Shown: positions 27,381 through 38,624, counted from the first letter of the stretch. The stretch is 64,000 bases of DNA from Stenotrophomonas sp. 278 (GCF_003935715.1 NZ_RHPP01000001.1:62001-126000); one strand, 5' to 3'. A program made the numbers and translations. The notes: generated from the sequence alone by a model not told the origin.

Positions 27381-27415
27381 CCTGCGCCACGCACCGGCCC
27401 GGTGCGTGGCGCAGG
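27381..27415. terminator. Perfect 16-bp hairpin between convergent genes
   Basis: CCTGCGCCACGCACCG is followed after three bases by its exact complement, giving a 16-base-pair stem with a GCC loop. It fills the 45-base gap between the convergent 26850 gene and hrpA. There is no U-tract on either side, so it may stop transcription only weakly or protect the 3' ends. It lacks the GTAG head of the other repeats. Confidence 0.55.
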
Positions 27416-27419
27416 CGCG

Positions 27420-30400
27420 TCACCCCTGCCGCAGTGCCGCCACCCGCTGGGCCAGCTTCTTGGCTGAGATGCCGGTTTTCGCCCCGAGTTCCTGGGCGAA
27501 CAGTGATACCCGCAGCTCCTCCAGGTCCCAGCGCAGCGCCTGCCACTGCGCGCGTCCTCGCAGGCCACGCGCCTGCGCTTCGTCCAGCGCATCCAGGAAC
27601 GGCCGCAGCTCCAGCATGCGCGCCTGGTCGCGCGGCGGATCACGCTTGGCGCGCTCGGTCCGCAGGATCATCGCGCGCAGGTAGCGCGGATAGTTGGCCA
27701 GTGCGTCGGCAGGTGTATCCCGCAGGAACCCGGGGTGTACCAGCGCGGCCAACTGCTGTTCCATGTCGTCCAGATTGCCCCGCGCCCAGCCCATCAACGG
27801 TGCCTCCAGTTGCGGCTTGAGTTCGGCGACATGGGCCAGGATCGATTCGGCCAGTTTCAGGCGCGCCATCGCCTCACCGAACAACGCCCGTCCGGCGGTG
27901 TCGCGCCGCTGCGCGAAAGCCGCCGGATCGCGGATGTCACCCAGGCCATCGGCCAGTACCGCGTTCAGCGCCGCATCCACCAGGTCGCCGCGCAGGCGCT
28001 CCTGCGACTCGATCGCCGCATAGAGCAGGCCGGTCTTGGGTGGAACCGGAAGCTGCTTGCGCGCCTGTTTCGCCTTCTCTGCCAGCGCAATGTCCAGCAG
28101 GCGCCGGACGCCACGCGGGTGTTGTTCGGCCGCTTCATTGCGGTCAGCGAAAATTCGCAGCGAGGCCGTCTCACCGGCATCCACCAGCGCCGGATAGGCG
28201 GGCACGCCGGCCTCTCCCGGCACCTGCAGCGGTATGGGCGTCGAAGGAAACTCGCGCAGCCCTTCGGCAGCCAGCGCCCGACCTGCACGGGCGGCGAACG
28301 CATCGCCTGCGCGCTCACCAAAGCGCGCACGCAGTGCCTCGAGGTCGCGCGATGTTGCAAGCAGTTTGCCCTGCCCGTCATACAGGCGCAGGTTCATGCG
28401 CAGATGCGGCTCCAGTGCCGCTTCATCGAAATCCGTGGCTGCGACCGTCGCACCCGTGGCGCGTGACAGGAACCGGGCCAGCTCGCCGCGCAGATCATCG
28501 GCGCTGGGCTGTGCATACGCTTCAAAGAAGGCACGCCCGAAATCCGGGGCGGGCACGTAGTTGCGCCGCATCGCCTTGGGCAGACTCCGGATCAACGCCG
28601 AGGCTTTGTCGGCCACGAATCCCGGAGCCAGCCACGACAGTCGCGCCGGATCCAGTGCGTTGAGCAGGTGCAGCGGTACATCCAGGCTGACCCCGTCGTC
28701 CTCGCTGCCCGGCTCGAAACGGTAGTGCAATGCGAGCCGCGCGTCGCCCAGCGGCAGATACTTCGGATACCGCTCGGCGTCACTGCCCTCGCCCGGCAGC
28801 AGGTCCGCCAGCGACCATGCCAGCGCATGGCGCTGCTCAGGTGGGAGACCTTTCCACCAGGTGTCCAGGCCGGTGGCCGAATGGATCTGCGCCGGAATGC
28901 GGTCCAGATACCAGCGCGCCTGCCAGTCCTCGTCTGCGACGATACCGGCACGACGCAGTTTGGCCTCTTCCTCGCGCGCCTGCTCCAGTACTTTGAGATT
29001 GTCGGCGACCACGCTGGCGCGCGTGTTGATCTCTCCCGTCACCAACGCCTGGCGTACGAAGATGTCGTGCGCCTCGCCCGGCGCGATGCGACCGTAATGC
29101 ACAGGCTTCTTCGGGGCCAGCACCAGGCCGAACAGACTGATCTGTTCGGACGCCAGCACCTGTCCCTGCGCACGCGACCAGTGCGGGTCGAAGTGCTTGC
29201 GCAGCAGCAGATGCGGCAGTTCGGCAACCACCCAGTCGGGCTCGATCGCGGCCAGCGTCAAGCCCCACACCTTCTGCGTGTCGAGCAGCGTGGCGGCGAG
29301 CAGCCAGGGGGCAGGCTTCTTTGCCATCGCCGAGCCGGGGAAGGGCAGGAAGCGACGCTGGCGCGGGGCCAGGAAGTCTCCCTTGTCGCTGCGATGGCCA
29401 ATCTGTGTCGGCAAGCCCGCAATCAGCGCACGGTGCAGGGTCTGGTAGGCCGCCGCGCGGGTACGTTCGCTGAAGCCGCCACGCTCTTCACGTTGCGAGT
29501 CCCGCTGCCCCCCCTGTAGAGCCGGGCTCTGTCCGGCTGCTGTCGCCGCGGACGGTGCCATCGCCACCGCCTTGCCTTCGCGGGCCAGACGGGCGGCGCG
29601 ATGCAACTGTCCGCGCGTAGCCTTGGCTTTGGCTTCGTCGTCGCGCGCGGGCGCAGGGGCGGTCGAACCGGCCAGCAGCGGAGCCAGCATGCTGTCGGCC
29701 GGTTCTTCATTCCAGCCGAGCTCCTCGCACAGCACCCGCAGCTGGCGGTGCAGCTCGCGCCATTCCCGCATACGCAGGAAACCCAGGAAGTGGCGTTCGC
29801 ACCAGCCACGCAGCTTGGACTGGGTCAGCTCCTCATGGGCCTGGCGATAGCCTTCCCACAGGCGCAGCACGCCCACGAACTCCGAGCGGCCATCGGCAAA
29901 CAGCGCATGCGCGTTGTCCGCCGCTGCACGCGCCTCCGGCGGACGTTCGCGCGGGTCCTGGATGCCCAGGAAGGCCGCGATCACCAGCATCGGACGCAGG
30001 CAACCCTGCGCCTGCGCCGCCACCAGCATGCGCGCCAGTTTGACGTCCACCGGCAGCCGGGCCATCTGCCGACCGATCGGGGTCAGCCGGCGCTGGTCGT
30101 CAATGGCCCCCAGTTCACCCAGCTGCTGCCAGCCGTCGGCAATGGCGCGCTCGTCCGGCGCTTCCAGGAACGGGAAATCCTCGATCCGCCCCAGCCCCAG
30201 CTGCAACATGCGCAGGATCACACCGGCCAGGCTGGAGCGACGGATTTCGGGGTCGGTGAACTCCGCCCGCGAGAGAAAATCTGCCTCGGAGTACAGGCGG
30301 TAACACACGCCTTCGGAAACGCGGCCGCAGCGACCCTTGCGCTGGTTGGCGCTGGCCTGCGAGACCGCTTCGATATGCAGGCGGTCCAGCTTCTGGCGCG

Positions 30401-31562
30401 GGCTGTAGCGCTTGACCCGGGCCAGGCCGGGGTCGATCACGTAGCGGATCCGCGGCACGGTGAGCGAGGTTTCGGCCACGTTGGTGGCCAGCACGATGCG
30501 TCGCCGGCTGCCGGGGTTGAACACCATGTCCTGGTCTTTGACCGACAGCCGCGCATACAGCGGCAGCACTTCGGTCTCGCGGTATTTGCGCCGTTCCAGC
30601 GCCTGGTGCGCGTCGCGGATTTCGCGCTCGCCCGGGAAGAACACCAGGATGTCGCCGCGCGGGTCGGTTCGCGTGATTTCGTCCACCGCCGCGACCAGCG
30701 CGTCATTGATCGTGCGCTCGCCGTCGCGGCCACCTTCGACTTCGCTACCGCCCTCGCCTTCCAGCGGCCTGTAGCGCACCTCGACCGGGAACGTGCGGCC
30801 TTCGACACTGATGACGGGCGCGTCGTCGAAATGCTGCGCAAAGCGCGAGGTATCAATGGTCGCCGAGGTGACGATCAGCTTGAGGTCCGGGCGCTTCTTC
30901 AGCAGCTGTTTGAGATAACCCAGCAGGAAATCGATGTTGAGGCTGCGCTCATGCGCTTCATCGACGATCAGCGTGTCGTACTGCGACAGCCAGCGGTCGC
31001 TGCTGATCTCGGCCAGCAGGATGCCGTCGGTCATGAACTTGATGCGGGCGTCATCGCCCACGCGGTCGGTGAAGCGCACCTGGTAGCCGACGGTCGTGCC
31101 CAGCTCCGATTGCAGCTCCTGGGCCACACGGGTGGCCACGGCGCGTGCGGCAATCCGCCGCGGCTGGGTGCAGCCGATCATGCCAGCCACGCCGCGGCCT
31201 GCGGCCAGACACAGCTTCGGCAGCTGGGTGGTCTTGCCCGAGCCGGTCTCACCGGCGATGACCACGACCTGATGCTCGCGGATGAGTGCGGTGATGCGCT
31301 CGGCTTCACGCGCAATGGGCAGGCTGTCATCCAGACTGATCGCCGGCTGGCTGAGCGCCCGCGCCTGCCGGCGCTGGACCGAGGCCTGCAGGGCCTGCTC
31401 GAACGTTGACGCCAGATTGGCATCACCGGGCTTGCTGCGCAGGCGCGAGAGCAATCCGAGCAGGCGGCCCCGGTCGCGGCTCATGGCCCCATCAATGGCG
31501 GTCTGCTGCTGGCGCAGCGCGGAGGCGTCGGATGTGTTGATAGCTGCCATGAATCGAATCAA
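27420..31562 (-). CDS. hrpA: ATP-dependent RNA helicase HrpA
   Basis: A 1380-residue DEAH-box helicase, the usual HrpA size. Walker A GETGSGKTTQ (about residues 103-112), VDEAHERSLN (about 200), SAT in LIVTSATIDTSRF, and the helicase C-terminal motifs TNVAETSLTVP and QRKGRCGRVSEGVCYRLY are all present. The HA2 and DUF3418-like C-terminal regions follow. E. coli HrpA rescues stalled ribosomes and processes mRNA. An ATG at 31550 (MAAINTSD) is an alternative start. Oddly, a GTAG palindromic repeat lies in frame at about residues 674-682. Confidence 0.96.
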   Translation of the reverse strand: MIRFMAAINTSDASALRQQQTAIDGAMSRDRGRLLGLLSRLRSKPGDANLASTFEQALQASVQRRQARALSQPAISLDDSLPIAREAERITALIREHQVVVIAGETGSGKTTQLPKLCLAAGRGVAGMIGCTQPRRIAARAVATRVAQELQSELGTTVGYQVRFTDRVGDDARIKFMTDGILLAEISSDRWLSQYDTLIVDEAHERSLNIDFLLGYLKQLLKKRPDLKLIVTSATIDTSRFAQHFDDAPVISVEGRTFPVEVRYRPLEGEGGSEVEGGRDGERTINDALVAAVDEITRTDPRGDILVFFPGEREIRDAHQALERRKYRETEVLPLYARLSVKDQDMVFNPGSRRRIVLATNVAETSLTVPRIRYVIDPGLARVKRYSPRQKLDRLHIEAVSQASANQRKGRCGRVSEGVCYRLYSEADFLSRAEFTDPEIRRSSLAGVILRMLQLGLGRIEDFPFLEAPDERAIADGWQQLGELGAIDDQRRLTPIGRQMARLPVDVKLARMLVAAQAQGCLRPMLVIAAFLGIQDPRERPPEARAAADNAHALFADGRSEFVGVLRLWEGYRQAHEELTQSKLRGWCERHFLGFLRMREWRELHRQLRVLCEELGWNEEPADSMLAPLLAGSTAPAPARDDEAKAKATRGQLHRAARLAREGKAVAMAPSAATAAGQSPALQGGQRDSQREERGGFSERTRAAAYQTLHRALIAGLPTQIGHRSDKGDFLAPRQRRFLPFPGSAMAKKPAPWLLAATLLDTQKVWGLTLAAIEPDWVVAELPHLLLRKHFDPHWSRAQGQVLASEQISLFGLVLAPKKPVHYGRIAPGEAHDIFVRQALVTGEINTRASVVADNLKVLEQAREEEAKLRRAGIVADEDWQARWYLDRIPAQIHSATGLDTWWKGLPPEQRHALAWSLADLLPGEGSDAERYPKYLPLGDARLALHYRFEPGSEDDGVSLDVPLHLLNALDPARLSWLAPGFVADKASALIRSLPKAMRRNYVPAPDFGRAFFEAYAQPSADDLRGELARFLSRATGATVAATDFDEAALEPHLRMNLRLYDGQGKLLATSRDLEALRARFGERAGDAFAARAGRALAAEGLREFPSTPIPLQVPGEAGVPAYPALVDAGETASLRIFADRNEAAEQHPRGVRRLLDIALAEKAKQARKQLPVPPKTGLLYAAIESQERLRGDLVDAALNAVLADGLGDIRDPAAFAQRRDTAGRALFGEAMARLKLAESILAHVAELKPQLEAPLMGWARGNLDDMEQQLAALVHPGFLRDTPADALANYPRYLRAMILRTERAKRDPPRDQARMLELRPFLDALDEAQARGLRGRAQWQALRWDLEELRVSLFAQELGAKTGISAKKLAQRVAALRQG
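29516..29539 (+). repeat. GTAG palindromic repeat (SMAG-type) inside hrpA
   Basis: GTAGAGCCGGGCTCTGTCCG and the following GCTG match the intergenic repeat copy at 37677 with one change. It lies within hrpA on the opposite strand, and in the hrpA frame encodes AGQSPALQ within a low-complexity Ala/Gly/Gln stretch between conserved helicase segments. The reading frame stays open. Confidence 0.8.
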
Positions 31563-31638
31563 TTGAAAACTTGAGTACTACTAGAAGGTTAGTCTGATCT
31601 ATTGTGAAGGCCATCCCATCCACCAGGAGGACATCCCC

Positions 31639-32187
31639 ATGGCAAAGACCAAGACCCCGGCAAAACCCAAGACCGCCAAGCAGAAGCTGGCCGCAGCGGC
31701 TCCGTCGGCCCCCAACATCGATATCGGGATCAAGGAGGGCGATCGCAAGAAGATCGCCGACGGCCTGGCCCGCTTCCAGGCTGACGCGTTCACGCTCTAC
31801 CTGAAGACCCACAACTTCCACTGGAACGTGACCGGTTCGATGTTCAACTCGCTGCACACCATGTTCGAGACCCAGTACACCGAACAGTGGGCGGCCCTGG
31901 ACGACGTGGCCGAGCGCATCCGCGCCCTGGGCTTCAACGCCCCGGGCTCGTACCGCGAGTTCGCTGCCCTGACCTCGATTGCCGAGGAGCCGGGCCTGAG
32001 CGACAGCGCCGACTGGCGTGAAATGGTACGCCAGTTGGTCGCCGCGAACGAGGCCGTCTGCCGCACCGCCCGCCACGTCCTGGACGTCGCCGACGACGCC
32101 GACGACGCCCCCACCGAGGACCTGATGACCCAGCGCCTGCAGACCCACGAAAAGTACGCCTGGATGCTGCGCTCTTTGCTCCAGTGA
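31639..32187 (+). CDS. dps: Dps family DNA-binding ferritin-like protein
   Basis: 182 residues. A Lys/Ala-rich N-terminal tail (residues 1-25) can bind DNA, and the ferroxidase centre at the subunit interface is recognisable in HNFHWNVTGSMFNSLHTMFE and 'LDDVAERIRALG'. Dps oxidises iron with hydrogen peroxide and shields DNA in stationary or oxidative stress. An exact AGGAGG lies 8 bases before the ATG (31625-31630), predicting strong translation. Divergent from hrpA across 76 bases; no clear OxyR site could be read. Confidence 0.95.
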   Translation: MAKTKTPAKPKTAKQKLAAAAPSAPNIDIGIKEGDRKKIADGLARFQADAFTLYLKTHNFHWNVTGSMFNSLHTMFETQYTEQWAALDDVAERIRALGFNAPGSYREFAALTSIAEEPGLSDSADWREMVRQLVAANEAVCRTARHVLDVADDADDAPTEDLMTQRLQTHEKYAWMLRSLLQ

Positions 32188-32577
32188 TGTCACCGACGGC
32201 AGTAGCGTCTTCGCTCTGAGGTCATGCGTTACCGCAAGTTGGGCGTTTCCCGGCCGTCGTCTGTCGACCGACGCTACCGGGCCGGCGAACGGTTTTGCGG
32301 TCTCCTGTGGCCACCGACCCGCTGTCAAGACGGGTCGGGGTGGGCTGGAGGGGGCACGAGCCGCATGGATGCGGCGATGAGCTTACATGGACGTACTTGC
32401 AGCGTCCCCCGGAACGCCCGCCCCGGCCCGCCAAGCCAGGAAAGCCGTGAACATCGGCTGTTCGCCAAGAACCAACAGCAGCCGGGCAAGCCCGGCTCTA
32501 CGTAGAGCATGTCACCGACTGGAACATGGGGCAAAGGCGGACAGGGAAGAGAGCCAAGGAACCGGTAAACTAACCGG
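32188..32577. other. 390-base noncoding stretch with hairpins between dps and recQ
   Basis: No convincing gene. It holds a hairpin at 32314-32338 (CCGACCCG/CGGGTCGG), a short palindrome GCCGCATGGATGCGGC at 32360-32375, and a GTAG repeat on the minus strand at 32479-32501. Short open frames on both strands have Arg/Pro-rich shadow composition. Possibly a dispersed repeat or an RNA gene; see findings. Confidence 0.6.
32479..32501 (-). repeat. GTAG palindromic repeat (SMAG-type), single copy
   Basis: Minus strand GTAGAGCCGGGCTTGCCCGG, then CTG: stem GCCGGGC/GCCCGGC around TT. Identical in sequence to the copies at 39508-39530 and 55984-56006. It lies 77 bases before recQ. Confidence 0.85.
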
Positions 32578-34380
<1,803 letters not shown>

Positions 34381-34457
34381 TGGCACCTGTCGGACACAGC
34401 TCCAGAGTTGAACCGCGCGTTCAGGCGCAGGTGCACCCGTCCGGGTTTGCTGCCAAG

Positions 34458-34859
34458 ATGCCGTTCATGTCGCCCGGTGGCCTGCTCCTGCGCGTGGTTC
34501 TGATCCTCAGCCTGTTGTTCAACGGGCTGAACGTCGGCATGGCCGCGCCCATGGCGCTGGCTCTGCTGCCCGCCGCCCCGGTCGAGCACGGCCAACCGCC
34601 CTGCCACAGCCAGGCTACGGCGCACCACGCGGAGCCGGCGGCGGATCACGGCACTGGCCACCACGCCTCGACACCGCACGAGGGCGACCACTGCCAGCTC
34701 AAGGACTGCCTGCGCAACTGCGCCCAGCAGCCCAGCCTGACCGCGCAGGTGCTGTGGCTGCCTACGCCCCCGCCCATCGCCCTGGCCCCGCTGGGTGAGG
34801 TGCGCGCTTCGCTTCCGGCCCCGCCGCTGGACCGCATCAGCCGTCCTCCCATCGTCTGA
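34458..34859 (+). CDS. copL: CopL-family metal-binding regulatory protein
   Basis: About 133 residues: a hydrophobic N terminus (VVLILSLLFNGLNVGMA), then a His/Cys-rich middle with HHAEPAADHGTGHHA and CQLKDCLRNC. Start uncertain between ATG 34458 and ATG 34467. In Xanthomonas, copL lies just upstream of copAB and is required for copper-induced expression of the operon. Gene order copL-copA-copB here matches that. Its mechanism is not settled. Confidence 0.85.
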   Translation: MPFMSPGGLLLRVVLILSLLFNGLNVGMAAPMALALLPAAPVEHGQPPCHSQATAHHAEPAADHGTGHHASTPHEGDHCQLKDCLRNCAQQPSLTAQVLWLPTPPPIALAPLGEVRASLPAPPLDRISRPPIV

Positions 34860-34955
34860 AGTCCTCTCCGCAGTTACCTGCGTGATCGGACACCGCCCCG
34901 TGCGCGTGTCCTGACGGCACCTGTGCGTGCCTTTCCGATCCAGATTGGAGTTTCC

Positions 34956-36743
34956 ATGCGTCATCCTTCCTCCCCGGGCCAGGGATTACCCGCGCTGCCC
35001 TCGCGCCGCCTGTTCGTGCAGGGTCTGGCGGCAGGCGGTGTCGTCGCTGGCCTGTCCGCCGCCCTGCCCAACCGTGCGCTGGCGTCAGCGCCGCAACCCG
35101 CCACTGTCCCTCAGGTGCTCACCGGCACCGCGTTCCAGCTGCGCATTGGCGAATCGCTGGCCAACTTCACCGGCCGCACCCGCCCTGCCATCACCGTCAA
35201 CGGCAGTCTGCCGGCCCCGATCCTGCGCTGGCGCGAAGGCGATACCGTGCACGTGCGGGTGGCCAACACACTGCAGGCGCACCCGACCTCGATCCACTGG
35301 CACGGCATCCTGCTGCCGGCCAACATGGACGGCGTACCCGGCCTGAGCTTCAACGGCATCGCGCCCGGCGAGGCCTACGACTACCGCTTCACCCTCAAGC
35401 AGTCCGGCACCTACTGGTACCACAGCCATTCGATGTTCCAGGAACAGGCGGGGCTGTACGGCGCACTGATTGTCGACCCGCTGCAACCGGCTCCCTACCG
35501 GTACGACCGCGAGCACGTGATCATGCTGTCGGACTGGACCGACATGGACCCGGGCGCGCTGTTCCGGCGCATGAAGAAGCTTGCCGAGTACGACAACTAC
35601 TACAAGCGCACGCTGCCTGACTTCCTGCGCGATGTGCGACGTGACGGCTGGGCCGCAACGACCGCCGACCGCGGCATGTGGGGACGCATGCGCATGACCC
35701 CCACCGACATCTCCGACATCAACGCCCACACCTATACCTACCTGCTCAATGGCACGGCGCCGGCAGGCAACTGGACCGGACTGTTCCGCAGTGGCGAAAA
35801 GGTGCTGCTGCGCTTCATCAATGGCGGCTCGATGACCTACTTCGACGTGCGCATTCCCGGTTTGAAGATGACCGTGGTTGCGGCCGACGGCCAGTACATC
35901 CATCCGGTCAGCGTCGATGAGTTCCGCATAGCACCCGCTGAAACCTTTGACGTGATCGTCGAGCCCAGCGGCCAGGACGCCTACACGGTGTTCTGCCAGG
36001 ACATGGGCCGCACCGGCTACGCCGCCGGCACGCTGGCCGTTCGGCACGGCCTGCAGGCCCCGGTACCCGCGCGTGATCCGCGCCCCCTGCTGACCATGAG
36101 TGACATGGGTCATGACATGGACCATGGCATGGATCACGGCGCGCATGCCATGAAGGGCATGGAGGGTGGCTGCGGTGCACACATGGGCCATGCCGCGCAC
36201 GGTGCAGCCGACAGCAAGGCACCGCGCCATGCGCCCAGCGAAGACAACAACCCGCTGGTCGACATGCGCAGCAACGCGACCGATCCGAAGCTGGATGATC
36301 CGGGCATCGGGCTGCGCGACAACGGACGAACAGTGCTGACCTATGGTGCCATGCACAGCCTGTTCGAGGATCCGGACGGGCGCGAGCCGAGCCGCGAGGT
36401 CGAACTGCACCTGACCGGACACATGGAAAAATTCAGCTGGTCCTTCGACGGCATCCCCTTCGCCGGTGCCGAGCCCCTGCGCCTGAACTACGGCGAGCGG
36501 ATGCGCATCGTGCTGGTCAACGACACCATGATGCAGCACCCCATTCACCTGCATGGCGTGTGGAGCGACCTGGAGAATGCCGACGGTGAGTTCCAGCTGC
36601 GCAAGCACACCATCGACATGCCCCCCGGCACCCGTCGCAGCTACCGCGTGCGCGCCGACGCACTCGGTCGTTGGGCCTACCACTGCCACCTGCTGTACCA
36701 CATGGAAGCAGGCATGATGCGCGAAGTGAGGATCGAGGAATGA
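34956..36743 (+). CDS. copA: Periplasmic multicopper oxidase CopA
   Basis: 595 residues from ATG 34956, preceded by TTGGAG at 8-13 bases; the ATG at 34923 lacks this. A twin-arginine signal SRRLFVQG (residues 16-23) sends the folded protein to the periplasm. Cupredoxin copper ligands appear as HWHG, HSHSMFQEQ, HPIHLHGVW and HCHLLYHMEAGMM. A Met/His-rich insert (about residues 379-412, MSDMGHDMDHGMDHG) can hold extra copper. It detoxifies Cu(I), and overlaps copB by 4 bases. Confidence 0.96.
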   Translation: MRHPSSPGQGLPALPSRRLFVQGLAAGGVVAGLSAALPNRALASAPQPATVPQVLTGTAFQLRIGESLANFTGRTRPAITVNGSLPAPILRWREGDTVHVRVANTLQAHPTSIHWHGILLPANMDGVPGLSFNGIAPGEAYDYRFTLKQSGTYWYHSHSMFQEQAGLYGALIVDPLQPAPYRYDREHVIMLSDWTDMDPGALFRRMKKLAEYDNYYKRTLPDFLRDVRRDGWAATTADRGMWGRMRMTPTDISDINAHTYTYLLNGTAPAGNWTGLFRSGEKVLLRFINGGSMTYFDVRIPGLKMTVVAADGQYIHPVSVDEFRIAPAETFDVIVEPSGQDAYTVFCQDMGRTGYAAGTLAVRHGLQAPVPARDPRPLLTMSDMGHDMDHGMDHGAHAMKGMEGGCGAHMGHAAHGAADSKAPRHAPSEDNNPLVDMRSNATDPKLDDPGIGLRDNGRTVLTYGAMHSLFEDPDGREPSREVELHLTGHMEKFSWSFDGIPFAGAEPLRLNYGERMRIVLVNDTMMQHPIHLHGVWSDLENADGEFQLRKHTIDMPPGTRRSYRVRADALGRWAYHCHLLYHMEAGMMREVRIEE

Positions 36744-37627
36744 GTCGGAAACTTACTCGCTGCAGCCTCAGCACTGTCCTGCTGATGGCCGTCGCGCCCG
36801 CGTGGGCGCAGTCACATGCCGGCATGGATCATTCGAAGATGGATCACGCCACGATGGACCATGCAGGCATGGATCATGCCGCCATGGGCCATGGTGCCCC
36901 CCATGACGATCTACCCCGCGAACCGATTCCCGAGATCACCGATGCGGACCGTGCCGCGGCCTTTCCACCGATCGATCACGGCGCAATGGAACATGCACCG
37001 GACCTCCACAGCCTGCTGCTGATCAATCGTCTGGAGGGTTGGGACGGGAAGCACGGCACTGGCCAGGCCTGGGAGGCCAGCGGCTGGGTCGGCAGCAACA
37101 TCAACCGGCTGTGGCTGCGCAGCGAAGGTGAGCGTAGCGGTGGACGGACCGAAGCAGCCGACGTGGAGGTGCTGTACGGTCGCAGCGTGTCGCCGTGGTG
37201 GGATGTTCTGGTCGGAGTAAAGCAGGACTTCCGCCCGGCCGATTCACGGACCTGGGCCGCATTCGGTGTACAGGGGCTGGCCCCGTACAAGTTCGAGACC
37301 TCGGCAACGGCGTACGTCGGGGAAGGCGGACAGGTAATGGCCACGGCCGAAGTCGAGTACGAACTGCTGCTCACCAACCGGCTGATCCTGCAGCCGCTGG
37401 TGGAAGCAACCATGGCTGCCAAAGACGAGCCCGAACGTGGCATTGGCAGTGGCCTGAACAAGGTGGAAGCCGGCCTGCGCCTGCGCTACGAATTCAGCCG
37501 CCGCTTCGCACCGTACGTCGGTATCAGCCATGAGCGCCTGTTTGGCGATACCGCCGACTACCACCGCGCAGCCGGCGAAGACCTGCGTGATACACGCTGG
37601 GTCGCCGGTGTGCGGGTGTGGTTCTAG
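36740..37627 (+). CDS. copB: Outer-membrane copper resistance protein CopB
   Basis: 295 residues. A signal peptide ending PAWAQ is followed by tandem MDHxxMDH copper-binding repeats (about residues 28-55). The rest is a beta-barrel domain with alternating strands such as ADVEVLYGRSVSPWWDVLVG and a C-terminal aromatic residue (VRVWF). Its ATG overlaps the copA stop (ATGA), showing translational coupling. The inverted repeat dimer after the stop probably ends the operon. Confidence 0.95.
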   Translation: MSRKLTRCSLSTVLLMAVAPAWAQSHAGMDHSKMDHATMDHAGMDHAAMGHGAPHDDLPREPIPEITDADRAAAFPPIDHGAMEHAPDLHSLLLINRLEGWDGKHGTGQAWEASGWVGSNINRLWLRSEGERSGGRTEAADVEVLYGRSVSPWWDVLVGVKQDFRPADSRTWAAFGVQGLAPYKFETSATAYVGEGGQVMATAEVEYELLLTNRLILQPLVEATMAAKDEPERGIGSGLNKVEAGLRLRYEFSRRFAPYVGISHERLFGDTADYHRAAGEDLRDTRWVAGVRVWF

Positions 37628-37637
37628 GGACGATAGG

Positions 37638-37700
37638 GTGCCGGCCAATGGCCGGCACTACCGATCATCGCGTGATGTAGAGCCGGGCTCTGCCCGGCTG
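37638..37700. repeat. Inverted pair of GTAG palindromic repeats
   Basis: Minus-strand copy GTAGTGCCGGCCATTGGCCG (37661 downwards) faces plus-strand GTAGAGCCGGGCTCTGCCCG (37677 upwards). The two arms belong to different sequence variants of the same GTAG family. Located between the convergent copB and the zinc-ribbon gene. Confidence 0.85.
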
Positions 37701-37706
37701 GCTCCA

Positions 37707-38006
37707 TCAGAAATCGAAGATGTCAGAAAGAAAGCTCTCTTTCTTCTTCCGATACCCACCGTGCTGATCACCATAATGCTGCTGCCCGAGGTGACGGGTA
37801 TCGCGGTGCCGCACTTCCGGCGGCGGCGGCGGCGGAGTAGCGGCGCGAACCGGTGCCGGCGCTGCGGCGGCCGCCGAGCGCTCGATGATCTTGTCCAGCT
37901 CGCCCCGGTCCAGCCAGACCCCGCGACACTGCGGGCAATAGTCGATTTCGATGCCCTGGCGCTCGGACATCACCAGCGCCTGGGTGGTGCAGACGGGACA
38001 CTGCAT
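37707..38006 (-). CDS. Small TFIIB-type zinc-ribbon protein
   Basis: 99 residues. The N terminus carries CPVC and CPQCRGVWLDRGELDKII, the zf-TFIIB pattern of small bacterial zinc-ribbon proteins with the WLDRGEL signature. Pro-rich and His/Lys-rich tails follow, ending SFLSDIFDF. Function of the family is not established. Stands alone, convergent with copB. Confidence 0.85.
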   Translation of the reverse strand: MQCPVCTTQALVMSERQGIEIDYCPQCRGVWLDRGELDKIIERSAAAAAPAPVRAATPPPPPPEVRHRDTRHLGQQHYGDQHGGYRKKKESFLSDIFDF

Positions 38007-38187
38007 GGGTGAACTCCTGTATTCAATATCTGTTCAATCCCTGACTTTACCTGCCGCCAGCTGACCAGCTGACAACGACCCGGACCCACGTAACGATGCC
38101 GTAATGAGGTTTCCTGCACGATTTCCTCACTGGCGCAGCGGCGATACTTGCGCGCCTTTCGCCACCTGCCTGCAGGAAAAACGCTCC

Positions 38188-38580
38188 ATGTTGCTGTCCA
38201 AGCACCACCCCGTCCCCCGCGTACTTCTGGTTGAAGACAGCGAAGACACCCGCGAGCTGAGCCGCCTCACCCTTGAGAGCCAGGCCTGCGAAGTCGCCGC
38301 AGTAAGCACCGCAGAGGCTGCGCTCGGCCTGCTGCGCGCCGGGGAGCGCTTCGACCTGGTGTTCACCGACGTGTGCCTGGGTGGGGTCAGCGGCCTGGAG
38401 GCGGCCCACCTGATCCAGCAGTACCAGCCGGGCCTGCCGGTTCTGGTCACCTCGGGCCTGCCGCAGGCCGAGGTTCTGCCCCAGCTGACCGGTGCAATGC
38501 GTTTCCTTCCCAAGCCGTACACCATGAGCGAACTGCTGGACGCCATCCGCGAGACCCTGCAGCCGCCCCTGGCGGCTTGA
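38188..38580 (+). CDS. Stand-alone response-regulator receiver protein
   Basis: 130 residues starting at ATG 38188 (MLLSKHHPVPR), with CAGGAAAAA upstream. A receiver domain with acidic pair VEDSEDT, phospho-acceptor in LVFTDVCLGGVSG (about residue 63), TSG switch and the lysine in RFLPKPYTMSEL. No output domain and no adjacent kinase, so its partner is unknown. Resembles the receiver part of hybrid PAS kinases, which often have such satellites. Confidence 0.85.
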   Translation: MLLSKHHPVPRVLLVEDSEDTRELSRLTLESQACEVAAVSTAEAALGLLRAGERFDLVFTDVCLGGVSGLEAAHLIQQYQPGLPVLVTSGLPQAEVLPQLTGAMRFLPKPYTMSELLDAIRETLQPPLAA

Positions 38581-38624
38581 GCCCCCGCCACACGGCAACC
38601 GCCGTTCACCGGCTGATGCTCCTC

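Noticed and set aside
31563-31638. A clear OxyR or LexA operator upstream of dps
   Set aside because: Short palindromic pieces such as AGTACT are present, but no full match to a consensus could be made by eye.
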